From Lutraria lutraria (taxonomy: Eukaryota > Mollusca > Bivalvia > Venerida > Mactridae): a stretch of DNA of 64,000 bases. The stretch is from NCBI GenBank assembly GCA_964023205.1, contig OZ026847.1:2168819-2232818 (forward strand). The letters are read 5' to 3'. The translations under genes were made by a program, and so were the position numbers. Positions 1 to 12,164 of the stretch are shown piece after piece; within the stretch, counting starts at the first letter, position 1; each line of letters opens with the position of its first letter. The notes below the pieces were generated by a model. The model was not told the DNA's origin. It ran no database searches and saw nothing but the letters and a program-made list of their open reading frames with translations.

Positions 1-272
1 AGTGTTATCAATGATGGATAAAATCAGTGTTTAACATGTCAATAACACACCCTCTATACTGCCCACATTGCTGTTTTCTGTGTTGTGCGGTTTTTGCTTT
101 TATTGTGATTTATCTATGAAAGTAGAATTCATTGCAATTGGAGAATAACACAGAAAAGTGTTTCTATCTAGTTTTAACAACGTAGAGACATGTTTGTGAA
201 AAACATTGAATGTAAATGTAATCAAGGTTTATCATATTTGTCGTGAAACTCTTTTAAACCTAGTCATTTAGA
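1..272. other. No recognisable feature
   Basis: AT-rich DNA. No open frame with protein-like composition, RNA gene or repeat was recognised. Confidence 0.5.
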
Positions 273-470
273 TACAGTCAAGCTTGTGTCCAGAGGAGGC
301 CTACCTTGGGAAAGACAATCTGTGGCCTTCATTGACAGGTAATCTTTATTTAGAGCTCGTTTCATTCTAAATAATCTATGACGGTTTTTAAAGGATCATT
401 TTTTCATATCTTTATACCTTTATTCTTAAGTTGACCTTTATTTGGAAATGGCCGCTAACACAGAATTGAA
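273..470 (+). mobile_element. Short TIR element (MITE family A), copy 1
   Basis: This is a non-autonomous DNA transposon of about 0.2 kb. It begins with TACAGTCAAGCTTGTG, a decayed version of the end TACAGTAAAACCTGTG seen at 37925, and finishes near GGCCGCTAACACAG, the reverse of the same end. The interior (GGGAAAGACAAT, CCTTCATTGACAGG, TCTATGACGGTTTTTAA) matches the copies at 27109 and, inverted, 37925. A TA at the outer edge and CAGT-type ends fit the pogo/Tigger or Tc1/mariner group, whose target duplication is TA. No coding capacity. The family assignment is inference; the repeat relationship is directly visible. Confidence 0.72.
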
Positions 471-921
471 TTCGACTTAATGAAAGAATAATGAGATATA
501 TAGACGTCAGTTTATGTGTGTAACCCTTCGCCCCTTCCCTAAAAAACAATTTGCACTTTAAAACCTATTCGTGAACTGTGCCACTCGGAATACCGCTCGG
601 GAAATCAAGTTTTCTTAGAAACTTGAAGTGTCGATTTTGTTGGATTTGTTTATTCTTCAATAAGTAATGATAAAACCCGACTAGACATTTTCAAATTGCA
701 CTTGAGACTTCTCCGTAATCTTTAACACTACGTGATTTTAAATGAGATTCATTTTAAAGCTATTGATAATGTGTAGGGTCGTGGGAACCTTTGGGAGGGG
801 CTAGGGGGTGCCTAAGCCCACCCAATCAATATTTTTTCTCCCCCTTGTCAGCCAAAATCTAAAATTACTCCCACACCAAATCTGTTATTGCTTCTTATGG
901 AGTGATAGGTGACCACATATA
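471..921. other. No recognisable feature
   Basis: Non-coding AT-rich DNA. A pyrimidine run followed by CAG near 830-850 resembles a splice acceptor, but no exon-like frame follows. Confidence 0.5.
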
Positions 922-1077
922 GTCGTGTACTTGTATGTAGATGTATGTAATGTAGACTTTGTCGTGTACTTGTATGTAGATGTATGTAATGTAGACTTTG
1001 CCGTGTACTTGTATGTAGATGTATGTAATGTAGACTTTGTCGTGTACTTGTATGTAGATGTATGTAATGTAGACTTT
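922..1077. repeat. Tandem array, 39-bp unit, 4 copies
   Basis: Units start at 922, 961, 1000 and 1039 with no length change. Each contains GTGTACTTGTATGTAGATG followed by TATGTAATGTAGACTTTG. Copies differ mainly at one site (GTCGTG or GCCGTG), so the array is young or recently homogenised. A fifth unit aborts after 1082. Confidence 0.95.
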
Positions 1078-1189
1078 GCCGTAGACTGTGAATATGTTTT
1101 CTAAAATAAATGCTGAACCTTTTTACATACTTGACTTCCTAGTTACATTATAACGCCCCGTTATCGACTATCTCTCTTTATGTGAGAAA

Positions 1190-1310
1190 GTAAGCAGTTG
1201 CTTACGGAGAATGGGAGTCTATGGTACTGATTCTTCCCAGGAAAGATGGTTAGGTGAACTGTCCGCCACATATGACATTGGTGTAAAACCCAAACAAACA
1301 TACAATAAAG
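1190..1310 (+). mobile_element. SINE 3' part, copy 1
   Basis: GGGAGTCTA, GGTACTG, TTCCCAGGAA, GATGGTTAGGTGAACTGTC and a final GTAAAACCCAAACAAACA are shared, in reverse orientation, with 10545-10670 and 29515-29650. The run ending in AAACAAACA is the usual A-rich 3' tail of a SINE. No tRNA-like head is seen immediately upstream, so this is a 5'-truncated copy. Confidence 0.7.
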
Positions 1311-1892
1311 TATAACAGCTGCACTCATGACATAACAATCGTTTGGTTTATACCAGCATGCGTATATACGTACATGTAATCAGTTGGATTCAGAATAGCC
1401 ATATTCAACCCGAACACAAAAACGACCCATTTTAATTGCTGCACAGTTTACAATTTTCTTATTGCTAGTCGGTTACAAACGCTTGAGCATATAACATACG
1501 AGTAAAATGTTTCATGATCAAATACTAATCTTCATTTTTCCTGTTCATTTGAAGAGGAGATAGATCAGGATAAAACGTCTTCCCTTCATTTAAAGTTGAT
1601 ACATGTGTACTTTTTTTCTTCCTTTCTTTAAGATCGACATCTTTCTCATAACATGGTTCTAGTGCTAGAATCTCCTGAGGAATTAGCTTTCATTACGCTA
1701 GAATAGAGAATAGAAATGAAATGCAAGGATATGCATCTTGCAACCAATTCGATTTTACTGCGCAGAATTCTACATTTCCAGTCAATGCACATGTGCTTAG
1801 TAACCGTATAGATGAAATATACAGTATTGTAAGGTTTTAAAATAGAAAAAGCCCCAATGGTCGAATGTTTGTAGTCTCTAACTAGAAATCAC
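1311..1892. other. No recognisable feature
   Basis: AT-rich DNA with no open frame of protein-like composition and no repeat recognised. Confidence 0.5.
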
Positions 1893-2030
1893 TGTCCCCT
1901 TGCCACTGTAAGCTCGATTCTCAGCCGCGACCAGGCTAATTTACACTTATGAAGAAGTTGTCAATTCGGTTGTTCTACCCAGGAGAAGGCTGGGGTCTTC
2001 CTCTGCCAAACTTCAGCGAAAAACTTTAAA
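1893..2030 (+). mobile_element. tRNA-derived SINE fragment
   Basis: AGCTCGATTCTCAGCCGCGACC matches, over its first 20 bases, the B-box and following segment of the SINE copies at 45481 (CAGATTCGATTCTCAGTCGC) and 44222. Downstream text (GTTCTACCCAGGAGAAGG, then AAAACTTTAAAAGC) resembles a degraded body. The A-box half is not clear. Called by similarity within the window only. Confidence 0.5.
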
Positions 2031-2190
2031 AGCTTCTTATATGTTTTCGATGATACAATTTTCATCATATTAACCTGATTATAATGAATTGAAAAAAATA
2101 CAAATACATGTAGGAAATGAAAACCATAAAAGAACAAGTGTTACAGTTTAAAAAACTCCAGATTATCAATTTATCGACATGATCGAAGCT

Positions 2191-2408
2191 ACAGTCATGG
2201 TTAGTGCGTTGGACTAGTAACCCCGGCGATAGAGGTTCGAATTCCGATCGCGGCAGATCGTACACATCTTTGAAACCAAGGCAAAACAACGAGTTTCCTC
2301 CACAGGAGAAACTTGACGGATCCTTGTGGAGGGAAAACTGGTTAAGTGAACCGGAACTTGAAAAACATTGTTATGTCCTTGGAAACACTCATACATCAGC
2401 AGGATTGA
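2191..2408 (+). mobile_element. tRNA-derived SINE with array at its 3' end
   Basis: A tRNA-like head has an A-box-like TGGTTAGTGCGTTGG near 2198 and a clear B-box GGTTCGAATTCC at 2234-2245, followed by GATCGCGGCAGATC, which matches the GTCGCGACAGGTCAT segment of the copies at 44222 and 45481. The body (CTTGTGGAGGGAAAACTGG, TTAAGTGAACCGG) parallels those copies. Instead of a poly-A tail it runs directly into the 18-bp array. Internal Pol III promoter boxes are present, but activity is unknown. Confidence 0.75.
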
Positions 2409-3164
2409 TATGTTTTATCACATAGGTATGTTTTATCACATTGATATGTTTTAACACATAGGTATGTTTTATCACATTGATATGTTTTAACACATAGGTA
2501 TGTTTTATCACGTTGATATGTTTTAACACATAGGTATGTTTCATCACATTGATATGTTTTAACACATAGGTATGTTTTATCACATTGATATGTTTTAACA
2601 CATAGGTATGTTTTATCACGTTGATATGTTTTATTACATAGGTTTGTTTTATCACATTGATATGTTTTATCACAAAGATATGTTTTATCACATAGGTATG
2701 TTTTATCACATAGGTATGTTTTATCACATAGGTATGTTTTATCACATAGGTATGTTTTATCACATAGGTATGTTTTATCACATTGATATGTTTTATCACA
2801 TAGGTATGTTTTATCACGTTGATATGTTTTATCACATAGGTATGTTTTATCACATTGATATGTTTTATCACAAAGATATGTTTTATCACATAGGTATGTT
2901 TTATCACATAGGTATGTTTTATCACATTGATATGTTTTATCACATAGGTATGTTTTATCAAATTGATATGTTTTATCACATAGGTATGTTTTATCACATA
3001 GATATGTTTTATCACATAGATATGTTTTATCACATAGGTATGTTTTATCACATAGATATGTTTTATCACATAGGTATGTTTTATCACATAGATATGTTTT
3101 ATCACATAGGTATGTTTTATCACATAGGTATGTTTTATCACATAGGTATGTTTTATCACATAGG
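2409..3164. repeat. 18-bp satellite, exactly 42 units
   Basis: The unit is TATGTTTTATCACATAGG or a close variant (CACATTGA, CACGTTGA, CACAAAGA, AACACATAGG). 756 bp equals 42 x 18 with no indel. The left third (about 2427-2640) alternates TATCACATTGA units with AACACATAGG units, forming a 36-bp higher-order repeat; the right part is mainly single TATCACATAGG units. Because 18 is a multiple of three and most frames lack stops, long open frames of a six-residue peptide repeat occur on both strands. They are by-products, not genes. Confidence 0.97.
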
Positions 3165-4372
3165 GCTGGAGTACAAGTATGTGACATGTGAAAATAATAC
3201 CAAGCTATATGAATACTTAATACTCCTAAATCGAACCCTTAAACAACATTTATGTAACAAATGCCACAAAAAAGTGAACCTCATGTACTATGCCATTTAA
3301 TTACTGTATACAATTTTGTTATAAAGATTTGAAGAATCAGAAAACGCGACCCTAATTAAAACTTATTTTTAAAAATAGGCATATTTACCCCCCCCCCCCC
3401 CCCCAAACCCCATAATTATTCTCACAGTTGTATGAATCGCACTTAGCTCAAACTGATAAAATATTTTTTGATAAACAAAAAGTCGTGTCTCACATAGGCA
3501 ATACTAAGGACTCCCGGAGAGTAGTCTTGGAATTTTTTACCGTCGTTATTCTCAAAATTTCTGAACGAATGTTTTTAAACACGACCGATAAAGAGCAAAA
3601 AAATATCGCCTTAATGTCACCAATGCTTGTTAATTAATGCTTACGATTCAAATAAATTAGCACGTAAGACATTTGCAAACCCTCCCATCTTAGTGACTCA
3701 TAGGGCATTTGATGTATCCTCGCGTACACAGTTCGGACGCACCTAAGAATTAATTATTATTTATGATAACTGAGTAAAAAATAAAGCAATACATTACCTT
3801 TGCATTGCAAAGTTTGATCGTTTATTTATCGTTTTACATCATGTTTACATAGATAAAATACATTTTCCAACCACAGAACTCATAGTTTCATAAGTGACGA
3901 CTGTCAACAATGGCTGAATGAGAGTACAACGCATTTGATTGGTTTCTATATTTAACTACAGTTAACCATAAATAACTCTTGATTTTCACTGTGAATACTT
4001 AGTACTCATTTTAGCAACAGTATGATACAATTTATAAAAAAAATTGTGAAGCAAAAAATTTTTTACGAACAAACATAATTAATGGTATTTTTTGCAGAAA
4101 AAAATGCATAAATGTGAAGCTGCTGTTCTTGTGGTGGCACCACAATCACTTGATATGATATTGACTTCTCTCATTTGAGTTGTGGAATAATTTCTGTGCC
4201 TGACTTTAGTTACAGAAAAAAAGTGAAAAAAATAAAGAGAAATCAAGAATTAAGTTATTCTGCAGCATTTATAAGACACACTGTTTTTGTTAACTGCAAT
4301 TTTAGCGATCCTTGTTACCTAACGAGTACACATCTCTAGACAGTGAATATTTCAATTGTAGATCACATTACA
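3165..4372. other. Non-coding, contains a 17-base C run
   Basis: A run of 17 C lies at 3388-3404. The rest is AT-rich without recognisable genes. A 69-codon open frame at 3428-3637 has no recognisable motif and a composition like random AT-rich DNA. Confidence 0.5.
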
Positions 4373-4403
4373 GGTCATATGACCATCATGTGACTTTATA
4401 AAA
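4373..4403 (+). promoter_or_regulatory. Candidate promoter: GGTCATATGACC palindrome plus TATA box
   Basis: The palindrome GGTCATATGACC (4373-4384) contains AGGTCA and TGACCA half sites facing each other two bases apart, the arrangement bound by some nuclear receptors, with an E-box CATATG in its centre. TATAAAA follows at 4397-4403. A short frame starts at 4552 (ATG GCT AAA) and ends after 23 codons, so no supported gene follows. This is a motif observation only. Confidence 0.2.
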
Positions 4404-7013
4404 ATAGCGAGCGAGGATGTGCCAGCAGATCGCTTTATTTTTTCATTGTTTCAAGAAAAATATTTTGCTTCAACATTTTGACAATTAAGTAATAAGAAAA
4501 ATACATAGTTTTCAGTGTTTATTTATAAAATCTGTTAAAAAAGTATAAAAAATGGCTAAATTCCCGCATTTTCGCCCAGCAGAAAGTGCTGTTACGTTTA
4601 CTTGTAAATTTCCGCGGGGATGACGTCACACGATAGTACAAAATTGAAAACGAGATCAAAACAAAAATGGCGTCGTAATCGGTGTGCGTCAGAATAGAGT
4701 ACCGGAGGATACCATATATTTATAATTCTTCCCCATTTTAATGGAAACTAAGCGATAGCTTTCCATAGCCATCATTCCATCGGCGCGCATGAAATTTGAT
4801 TCGGAACTAAGTCCAACGTTTATCGACACCCGCCGTGTAATTTTTATTCTGGTTCCCGTTTCATGTTTCTTTGCAAGTCTTTGCAAGTTCAGTTTCCATG
4901 AGTACTTTCAGTACTTTGATTCTTGTTGGTGTATATCAAGCTGTGATAGATATAAAACTTGAAATGGCAATCACAGTCCCTGTCAAATAGTTATCCATAC
5001 TTAGTGAACTATTCATGAACTATTCATGAAGTATGCAAGAATAATTCAAGAAAGATTCATGTTGTCATGAATTCATTTCAAAGGAGTGGTACTTGGAGAC
5101 ATTTTATGCTGTCCATGAAAAAAAATCTGCGAGGTGTGTCCTAAAATTCCGTACACCCATAATGCTCTTATCAAGAATGAAGCAAAATAAAATAACCTTT
5201 GTACCACTTACATTTTCAATTTCTTATCTACTGTAACACTTAAAATGACTACATGTACTTACATTTGTGAAATCGGTATCCATTTGATGTTTAATATTTT
5301 CGACACAGTGATGCGAGTTTTGAAGATTTTTATATTCAAATTCGCAGATTCACGCCTTTTTGGGGGGGGGGGGGGGGGTTATTGCAATGGGCATTTAAAG
5401 TATCACTGAATAATAAATATTGGACATGTGATGTAATAAACTAATGTTTATTAGACAGGAATATTTATGCTAACTTGGTAACCTTGTATGGACTGCTCCG
5501 CCAATGGACCGAAATAAATCCCCTAAAGATAATAAATTGCTGTTGAAAACACAATGCTAAATCGATTGTGCAATGATTCGATTCGATAAAAGAGTATTAA
5601 ATTCATAAATTCACTACAGCAATTAGCGTCCGAGTAGGCTCCTTTATCACCAATTTAACGGGAAATAGATCTCCTCCGCAGTCTCACGATCAGGTCATCC
5701 GGACTGATTTTCGTAATTGCCATTGAATGTTTAATTTACCGGAAACTACAAGAACAGCAGACTGGTCATCTATTTACCACGTTAAGCATGCGAATGATTT
5801 AGCCATTCCAAACCTAGTGGTACAATTTGAAAGATGTAAACTCGTGATATCTATATACACTTTAATGCCATGAGATAGACATAGATCACATGATACATAG
5901 TACCATATTTGAATTGAAACTGTTCTATCCAAGTGGACGCCCTATTCTACACGTACGTAATATATACGCACAGGCGTTATACAGTAGGCATGATCAAGTG
6001 ATGACAAAAATAAAACGTGAAAAATGCAAAGGTGACTCAAAGATCAGTCCGTCAAAAACTTTGAAGTTTTCAGTTATTTTTTCTTGAACATGTACACAGA
6101 AAAGAAATTCTCCGATCTACTGATAACTTGTTCTAATGCTCCACACACAGTTTTACAACTTCATCACCAAACTTTTGTGTTTATTTTTAGGCACAAGTAC
6201 AAGTTTATCCTTCATGTTGTAATTACCATAACTTGTACGACGACGTAAACATTATGCTGTATTTTACATGTTACTCTCCGTCTGTTCTTACAGAGACATA
6301 GATAACAGAGATTGGCAAATAACAGCATGACATCACTTCGTGAATTCTGTAGCAGGTAAAACTCAAAAACCAGATAACATACATTATATAAATAATACAT
6401 TTTCTGAAAGTTTAAACATTTGATAGTAGCTAGAAATAATATTTTGTTATACATTTGTATTTTCTAAGTTAATTTTTAGCTATAGCCTGTAATCAGCCTG
6501 AAAAATGGTACCAGTAGATATTTTTTCAAAAGACGGCATACATAGATAGTATAAACATGGGTGTAATACAATTATCAGTCAAAATTGATATCAGACAATG
6601 TAAAATTTATGCATGTGATGTCAGTAAAATCAGCATTTGGGGGGGGGGGGGGTGAGAGTAATAGTCACACTTGCTATTACATAGGTAATAACTGAAGTTG
6701 CTTTTCACTGTTATCTATGTATCATGTTCTCAATACAAGCTTTAGTCAAATCGGTTTACGAGTTCAGTCCACCATTATACAAACACATATTATTTAAGAA
6801 ATAGCACTTACATGCACTAACTTGTACATGTTTACAATTAATAAAAAAAGGAATGGCTATGAGTCTTTAATAGCGTGCATAAATATTTCTGCAGCGACGC
6901 AAGTACATAATAAAACAGGATTTCTGACACAATAAGGCATACATCATGAAAATGAATTGTTATAGGCAATTTTCGTGCATGGAAATACTGGGTAATTCAT
7001 CAATTTTGCCTCT
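4404..7013. other. Non-coding, with a CRE octamer and two G runs
   Basis: Contains the CRE palindrome TGACGTCA at 4621-4628, a run of 17 G at 5362-5378 and a run of 14 G at 6639-6652. Open frames here (up to 80 codons) show no recognisable domain. No repeat family identified. Confidence 0.45.
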
Positions 7014-7215
7014 CAGATGCTCCAGAATAAAGCCATATTTAGCCATACGAACTCGTTACAAAGATAATTATATAAAGTCACCCGCAGAAGATCTAATAAA
7101 TATTGATAAGGAAATGATTTCTAGAAAATGGTATTAGCCTCCACTCGAATCTCCCACCACAAACCGCCCCCAAACCCACAAGACCTTACAAAAACACCCC
7201 AGAAGAAACGATTTT
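7014..7215 (+). repeat. Diverged direct repeat, copy 1
   Basis: AGAATAAAGCCATAT, CGAACTCGTTACAA, TCTAATAAATATTGATAAG, TTAGCCTCCACTCGAATC and ACCCACAAGACCTTA each have a counterpart about 329 bases downstream in the copy at 7343. Identity is moderate, roughly three quarters by eye. The family is unknown; it may be two copies of a dispersed repeat or an old local duplication. Confidence 0.65.
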
Positions 7216-7342
7216 TTATAGACAATTATCGAAAAAAAATCACTGCCTAGACATATCTATTTGGAACATCCATATTTTATTTTGGCAAGAGTTAAGAAAC
7301 AGCCCATCAAAGAAATCATTAAACAATGCGTTGAATAATGCT

Positions 7343-7555
7343 AAGATGTCTAGAATAAAGCCATATATAATTTAGTGATAGGAACTCATCACAAGGATGT
7401 ATAAAATTATTTGCAGACGTCTAATAAATATAGATAAGAAAAAGATTTGTAGAAAAAATGCACACCTTTCCAAAATATTAGCCTCTCCCGAACCCCCGTC
7501 ACAAAATGCGCCTAACCCACATGGCCTTAAAAATGGACGACAAAATACACTCTCT
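7343..7555 (+). repeat. Diverged direct repeat, copy 2
   Basis: Matches the copy at 7014 in the same order and orientation: AGAATAAAGCCATATATAA, GGAACTCATCACAA, TCTAATAAATATAGATAAG, TTAGCCTCTCCCGAAC, ACCCACATGGCCTTA. Not protein-like in any frame. Confidence 0.65.
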
Positions 7556-7745
7556 GGGAGAGTACCACCCTGGAACTACAAGCACTATCACATCAGCTGT
7601 ATAAGACATACTAGGGAAAATATTACCAATGACATGCTACTTCTTCAGGCTTTCTGTGCTACCATTGGTACATTTGAAGTCACAGAAAAGATGAATATTG
7701 CTCACCCCTACCAATATTAGACAGGAATAACACTTCATTTAATCA

Positions 7746-7823
7746 TACTTATTGGTTTATATACTTATTGGTTTATATACTTATTGGTTTATTTACTTAT
7801 TGGTTTATATACTTATTGGTTTG
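7746..7823. repeat. Tandem array, 16-bp unit, about 5 copies
   Basis: The unit TACTTATTGGTTTATA starts at 7746, 7762, 7778, 7794 and 7810, the last truncated at TTTG. One copy has a T for A change (TTTATTTAC). Confidence 0.93.
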
Positions 7824-9514
7824 CTTTAATTTAATATCCATACCACGAAACTGTGGAAAACTGAATCGTATTAGCAAGAAACGTCGCTTTTCCATGTACT
7901 GTAACTCAATATAATTCTAGAAAAACAAAAACACAGAAGTTGCCACATATACACATGTACTACCCCTTCATAGGCAAATATAATATATGAGTGGCAAAAC
8001 AAAAATAACACGGGTACCACCTTAGAACGGTTTGCTGTAAATATTATTTGGCTTGAAACCGGTTTCACTATAGACCATCCATACACTATTTCTCAGAGAA
8101 ATAAACATTGGCGTTTTAGTACCGTGTGGTCATCACTTATCAGCTAGCGGTCCAATTAGGTCACCATTAAAATGTTGATATTAGGTCAGCTAAATAAATT
8201 ACGAATGTATTTAATAATTTAATATATCTGTTATGATGTATGTATATTTACTAGCATACTGTTAGATAGTCTGGTACTCGTACACCTCTTACGTCTCGAC
8301 ATCAATTATTTATACCTCAAGAATATCTTTGAACAGATAAAGGCGAGTCATGAAAGAATAGATTATCTCACCAAACTATTGAAATCTGTCTGCTGAATAA
8401 AACCAAGTATATGTATATATTATATGATATACACTGTATTTGATAAAATGTCTAAAAGGACTACTAATCACAAAAACTGATGATGTTGTGCTACCATTAA
8501 TGTTTTGTAGATTTCCTTGAATAGACATGGAATATCTCGGTAATATAGGAAAATATACCCTCAAATCAATACTTCCATTTGATGGAATTAACAAGGAATT
8601 TAGAACTCAAAATTTAGTTTCTTTAAAGCTTCACATATCCATTTAAATTCAGAAATGACGTTTGATAGGGAACTGACTTCCTGTCACTGTCTGTGTGGAA
8701 TATCTAATGAACATATTGTGCATTTTAAAATGGAAACAGGAACGCAATTAAGACTGGTGTTGTGCTTGTTGAAATATTTCACTCCTTTTATGATTCTATA
8801 TTTTGCATAATAGCAAGGAAAAGGAAAATGCTACATTCATATATAATATATTGCCTATTTAGATAGGCTTAGGGAAATTGCAAAACGTACATAATGATTT
8901 ATTCTATTGTACCATGAGTAAAACTATTTTAGAAACATTTTTTTTCATTAATATTATGTATACAATCTCCGAACAACAGTCACTTACCGTAATAGTAAGC
9001 ATTGACTATTCGCGACATCTCTGGTTTCGTACAATTCTTTAAACATTCAATATGAATTCTTATTAATTACTAACAATGCAATTAAAGTAGTTGAATATCT
9101 TTCCTGCCAATGGGAACATGTATCATTTTGCATTTAATGGATGAAACACCGACTATTGTAAATAAGATATTGTGTGAGGGTCTAATTAATTGTAAGGAAG
9201 AAATGTTTGTCAGTTATTACCACATTGTGCCGAAGATATACGTGACATCTATAATGGTTGCCACTTCAAAGCCCGGCGGTATTTGTTTCTTAAGAACGCA
9301 ACTGCGTTTGGTTGTGAATGTCTAGGACAATTGTCCATTAGAAAGCAAACCAATTATGCCATGAGCCGTGAATATGATATGTACTACAATCATGTTTTTC
9401 CTGACAAATTTAATACTTATTTGAGATCATATTCAATTTCAGACTGTATAATTCATTAAAATGAGACGTAATACCTTGTGGTAGTCACGGCACAGGATTG
9501 ACATGAAATATAAA
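7824..9514. other. No recognisable feature
   Basis: AT-rich DNA without repeats or protein-like frames that could be identified. Confidence 0.5.
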
Positions 9515-9713
9515 ATAAATACTAGTACCCTACTGTCTAATGTTTATAAATACTAGTACCCAACTGTCTAATGTTTATAAATACTAGTACCCTACTGTCT
9601 AATGTTTATAAATACTAGTACCCAACTGTCTAATGTTTATAAATACTAGTACCCTACTGTCTAATGTTTATAAATACTAGTACCCAACTGTCTAATGTTT
9701 ATAAATACTAGTA
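9515..9713. repeat. Tandem array, 31-bp unit in alternating 62-bp dimers
   Basis: Six full units start at 9515, 9546, 9577, 9608, 9639 and 9670, plus 13 bases of a seventh. They are identical except for strict alternation of ACCCTACTG and ACCCAACTG. The real repeat period is therefore the 62-bp dimer. Each unit contains ACTAGT. Confidence 0.95.
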
Positions 9714-10143
9714 TATCATAATTGCAAAGAGTCTACGTATAAACAAAACAATCAAACGAAACTATTGCTGGATTACTATGATTTTGTTACATGACTCAGA
9801 AAGAAAGTAGTACAATGTTAGACGGCTTTTGACATTAAGTATGTGAATGAATACAGAATGCAAAAAAAACAAGTAGGTTTATGTTACGCCAATTTGCTGT
9901 ATAAGTGAAGAATCAATGCCACAAATGAAGCATCTACAGAGCTAGACATCCGTAAACTGATACACCTGGTCTGAACATTTCAAGACATGATGGGCGGAGT
10001 GGTAATTAATCGCTCTCTGAAATACTTAAACTTGGTCAAAACGCAATTCCAACATCGATGATACAGAAGCTGAATAATAAAAAACATGTTGCTGGAAATC
10101 TAAACATAATAAAGAAACATAATGAACAACGAACTTCAAATAT
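9714..10143. other. No recognisable feature
   Basis: AT-rich spacer between the 31-bp array and a MITE. Nothing recognised. Confidence 0.5.
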
Positions 10144-10302
10144 AGTGCAGCCTCTCCAAAGCAACATCCTTATGTTGTTGTTGAAAGGCTGTTGCTCTGG
10201 AGAGGTGAAAGTAATAGTTAAAGCTAGCGGTGTGAAAAATCATGCTGTTGTTAATGGAAGGTTGATGCACAAGAGAGGGCTGCTATGGAGAGGTTGTAAT
10301 GT
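10144..10302 (+). mobile_element. Short TIR element (MITE family B), copy 1
   Basis: The left end AGTGCAGCCTCTCCAAAG and the right end, read in reverse, ATTACAACCTCTCCATAG form terminal inverted repeats. Inside lies a second inverted pair around GTTGTTGAAAGGCTGTTGCTCTGGAGAGG. The copy at 37435 begins TAGTACAACCTCTCCAG and has the same mix of CAACAAC and CTCTCC words. About 160 bp with no coding capacity. ACCTCTCC-type ends suggest a Tc1/mariner-superfamily MITE; that is inference. Confidence 0.62.
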
Positions 10303-10544
10303 ATATTGAAACTGAATTAATCAAACTTAATTATAAATTGGAACAATGTGCATTTTGCTGAGTACAAAATAGTTTAGATACAGACACGGAACATGTTGAG
10401 ATAACGTTGGGACTCATCTATTTTTTCTTACGTTCAATTTGATGATGTGATAGCATAGGATTGATGGTAGACTAGATTGTTAACTTATCTGATGTTTTCT
10501 ATCTTATACATTGAAAGGGGTCCAAATTAAACTCTCTAAAGAGT
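10303..10544. other. No recognisable feature
   Basis: Short AT-rich spacer. Confidence 0.4.
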
Positions 10545-10670
10545 GTTTGTTTTGTTTTGGGTTTTACGCCCCTGTTCATCAGTCAGAGTCATATTAGGCT
10601 GACAGTTCACCTAACAATCGTTTCTGGGAAGTACCAGTACTGGACTCCCATTCACCGTGAGAAACTGTCT
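10545..10670 (-). mobile_element. SINE 3' part, copy 2
   Basis: Read on the minus strand: GGGAGTCCAGTACTGG, TTCCCAGAAACGA, TTAGGTGAACTGTCAGCC, CTCTGACTGATGAACAGG, GCGTAAAACCCAAAACAAAA. It matches 1190-1310 and 29515-29650. 5' truncated; no A/B boxes visible. Confidence 0.75.
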
Positions 10671-12164
10671 ATACAAAAAAGGCCATCACACAAACAACAG
10701 GAGCACGACCGCGCTCATCAAATCAATGGTACATTTCGCAACAAACGTTTTGAAACTTAGTGACATGTATCAGTTAAGTATGTAATATCCAATCATCGTA
10801 TCAAATTCATCGCATTCCCGACAAATAATCTATCAAAGGGGCGCCGGTGCAGATGTTTAAGGGTCTAGATAATGTTAATACGCGATTGTTTCCCCAACAT
10901 GAACGCCTGTCACAGCAAAGGTAATGTAGTGTTGTCTCATTTGTATAGCATGATAATGACTGTTAAAGATGAACACTTGTGGCATTGTGGTGATCAAAGC
11001 TTAATAATACAATATCATTAGAAAATAACATCTTAAGAAAATGAATTAGAAGAAGTATTTTATCCTTTTGGTAAAATAGTGGAGTATCGAACATAAAATC
11101 ATCATGCTGTAAGGCAATTTTCAAAAATCATCTGCATTATCAATACTAAAACAATTAGGTAACATCGAGTATGTCATCACACATATCGGGGAAGAACCAG
11201 TGTGTTTATGTAGCATATACTGACGTTAATTGTTACTTGTAGACGATTTAGGAGAGTGATAATTACTTAATAATGCATGGGAAAGGGTTAATAAAAATTG
11301 CATTAAGTTCGAGATTTCATTTCTCATCCGAGAAGTTTAGTCATTATTGAATGAAAAACATAAATCTCGATCTGAAACTGAGATTTACAGACCTTCCTTT
11401 AAACAACATAAAACATCAACTATTTTAATTAACAAAAAAATGGATTGAATGCTTTATAAATACAATAGGACTGAAACAATCCGGACGACATACACCAACC
11501 ATTTTAACTGAAAGTAAATATACAGATGCCTAAGCAATGCCATGGGTGAATCTTACACCGTATTGCCATGAACGATGGTTGAAAAAGAAAAAGAAAAGTA
11601 TTTCGACCTTCCTACCATGACGACTTTAATCTATCCTTATTGGCTATCAAATACTTGCAAGAGGTGTTCAAATTTAACTCACGAATAGAACATTTCCGTA
11701 TTTGTTACATTTCGTCGCCAAAATAATTGAACATTCTAGATATTTCTTTTCTTAATTAAATGACGTATTGATAACATGTCAAAGAAGTGACATTTAAATT
11801 AAGCGTTTCGGGCATCTTAGAGAAAAATCAAATACATCATGTGTTTGAATCGATCAACACAATTTTCACATTCAATGCCATATAATGAATTTGGATTTGG
11901 AAAAAGTAACATAATTACATTCATTTTTTTTTCAGATAGTCTATAAGATTAAACCAATATATAAAACAAAACAGCGCATGTATGTTTTTTATAATCAATG
12001 AATATTAATCCGATAATGTTTTGTGTCTGTTTAAGCAGTATGGCATTAATACATTTTGGTCGTCAGTGAATAACATGTACATTTTTATCTTGATTTTTAC
12101 CGATATCTTTTATGTTTCTTCGTGCTCACTTACTTAGGTACATTGTACTTACGTGTCTTATGCC
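10671..12164. other. No recognisable feature
   Basis: AT-rich DNA up to a sharp composition change near 12165. No gene or repeat recognised. Confidence 0.5.

Noticed and set aside
824..852. Pyrimidine tract plus CAG as a splice acceptor
   Set aside because: No open, protein-like frame follows.
2389..3300. Open frames of 230-263 codons on both strands encoding six-residue peptide repeats
   Set aside because: They lie in the 18-bp satellite; a period divisible by three without stops opens several frames at once. No signal peptide or non-repetitive domain.
10058..10309. 83-codon frame
   Set aside because: Mostly translation of a MITE with terminal inverted repeats.
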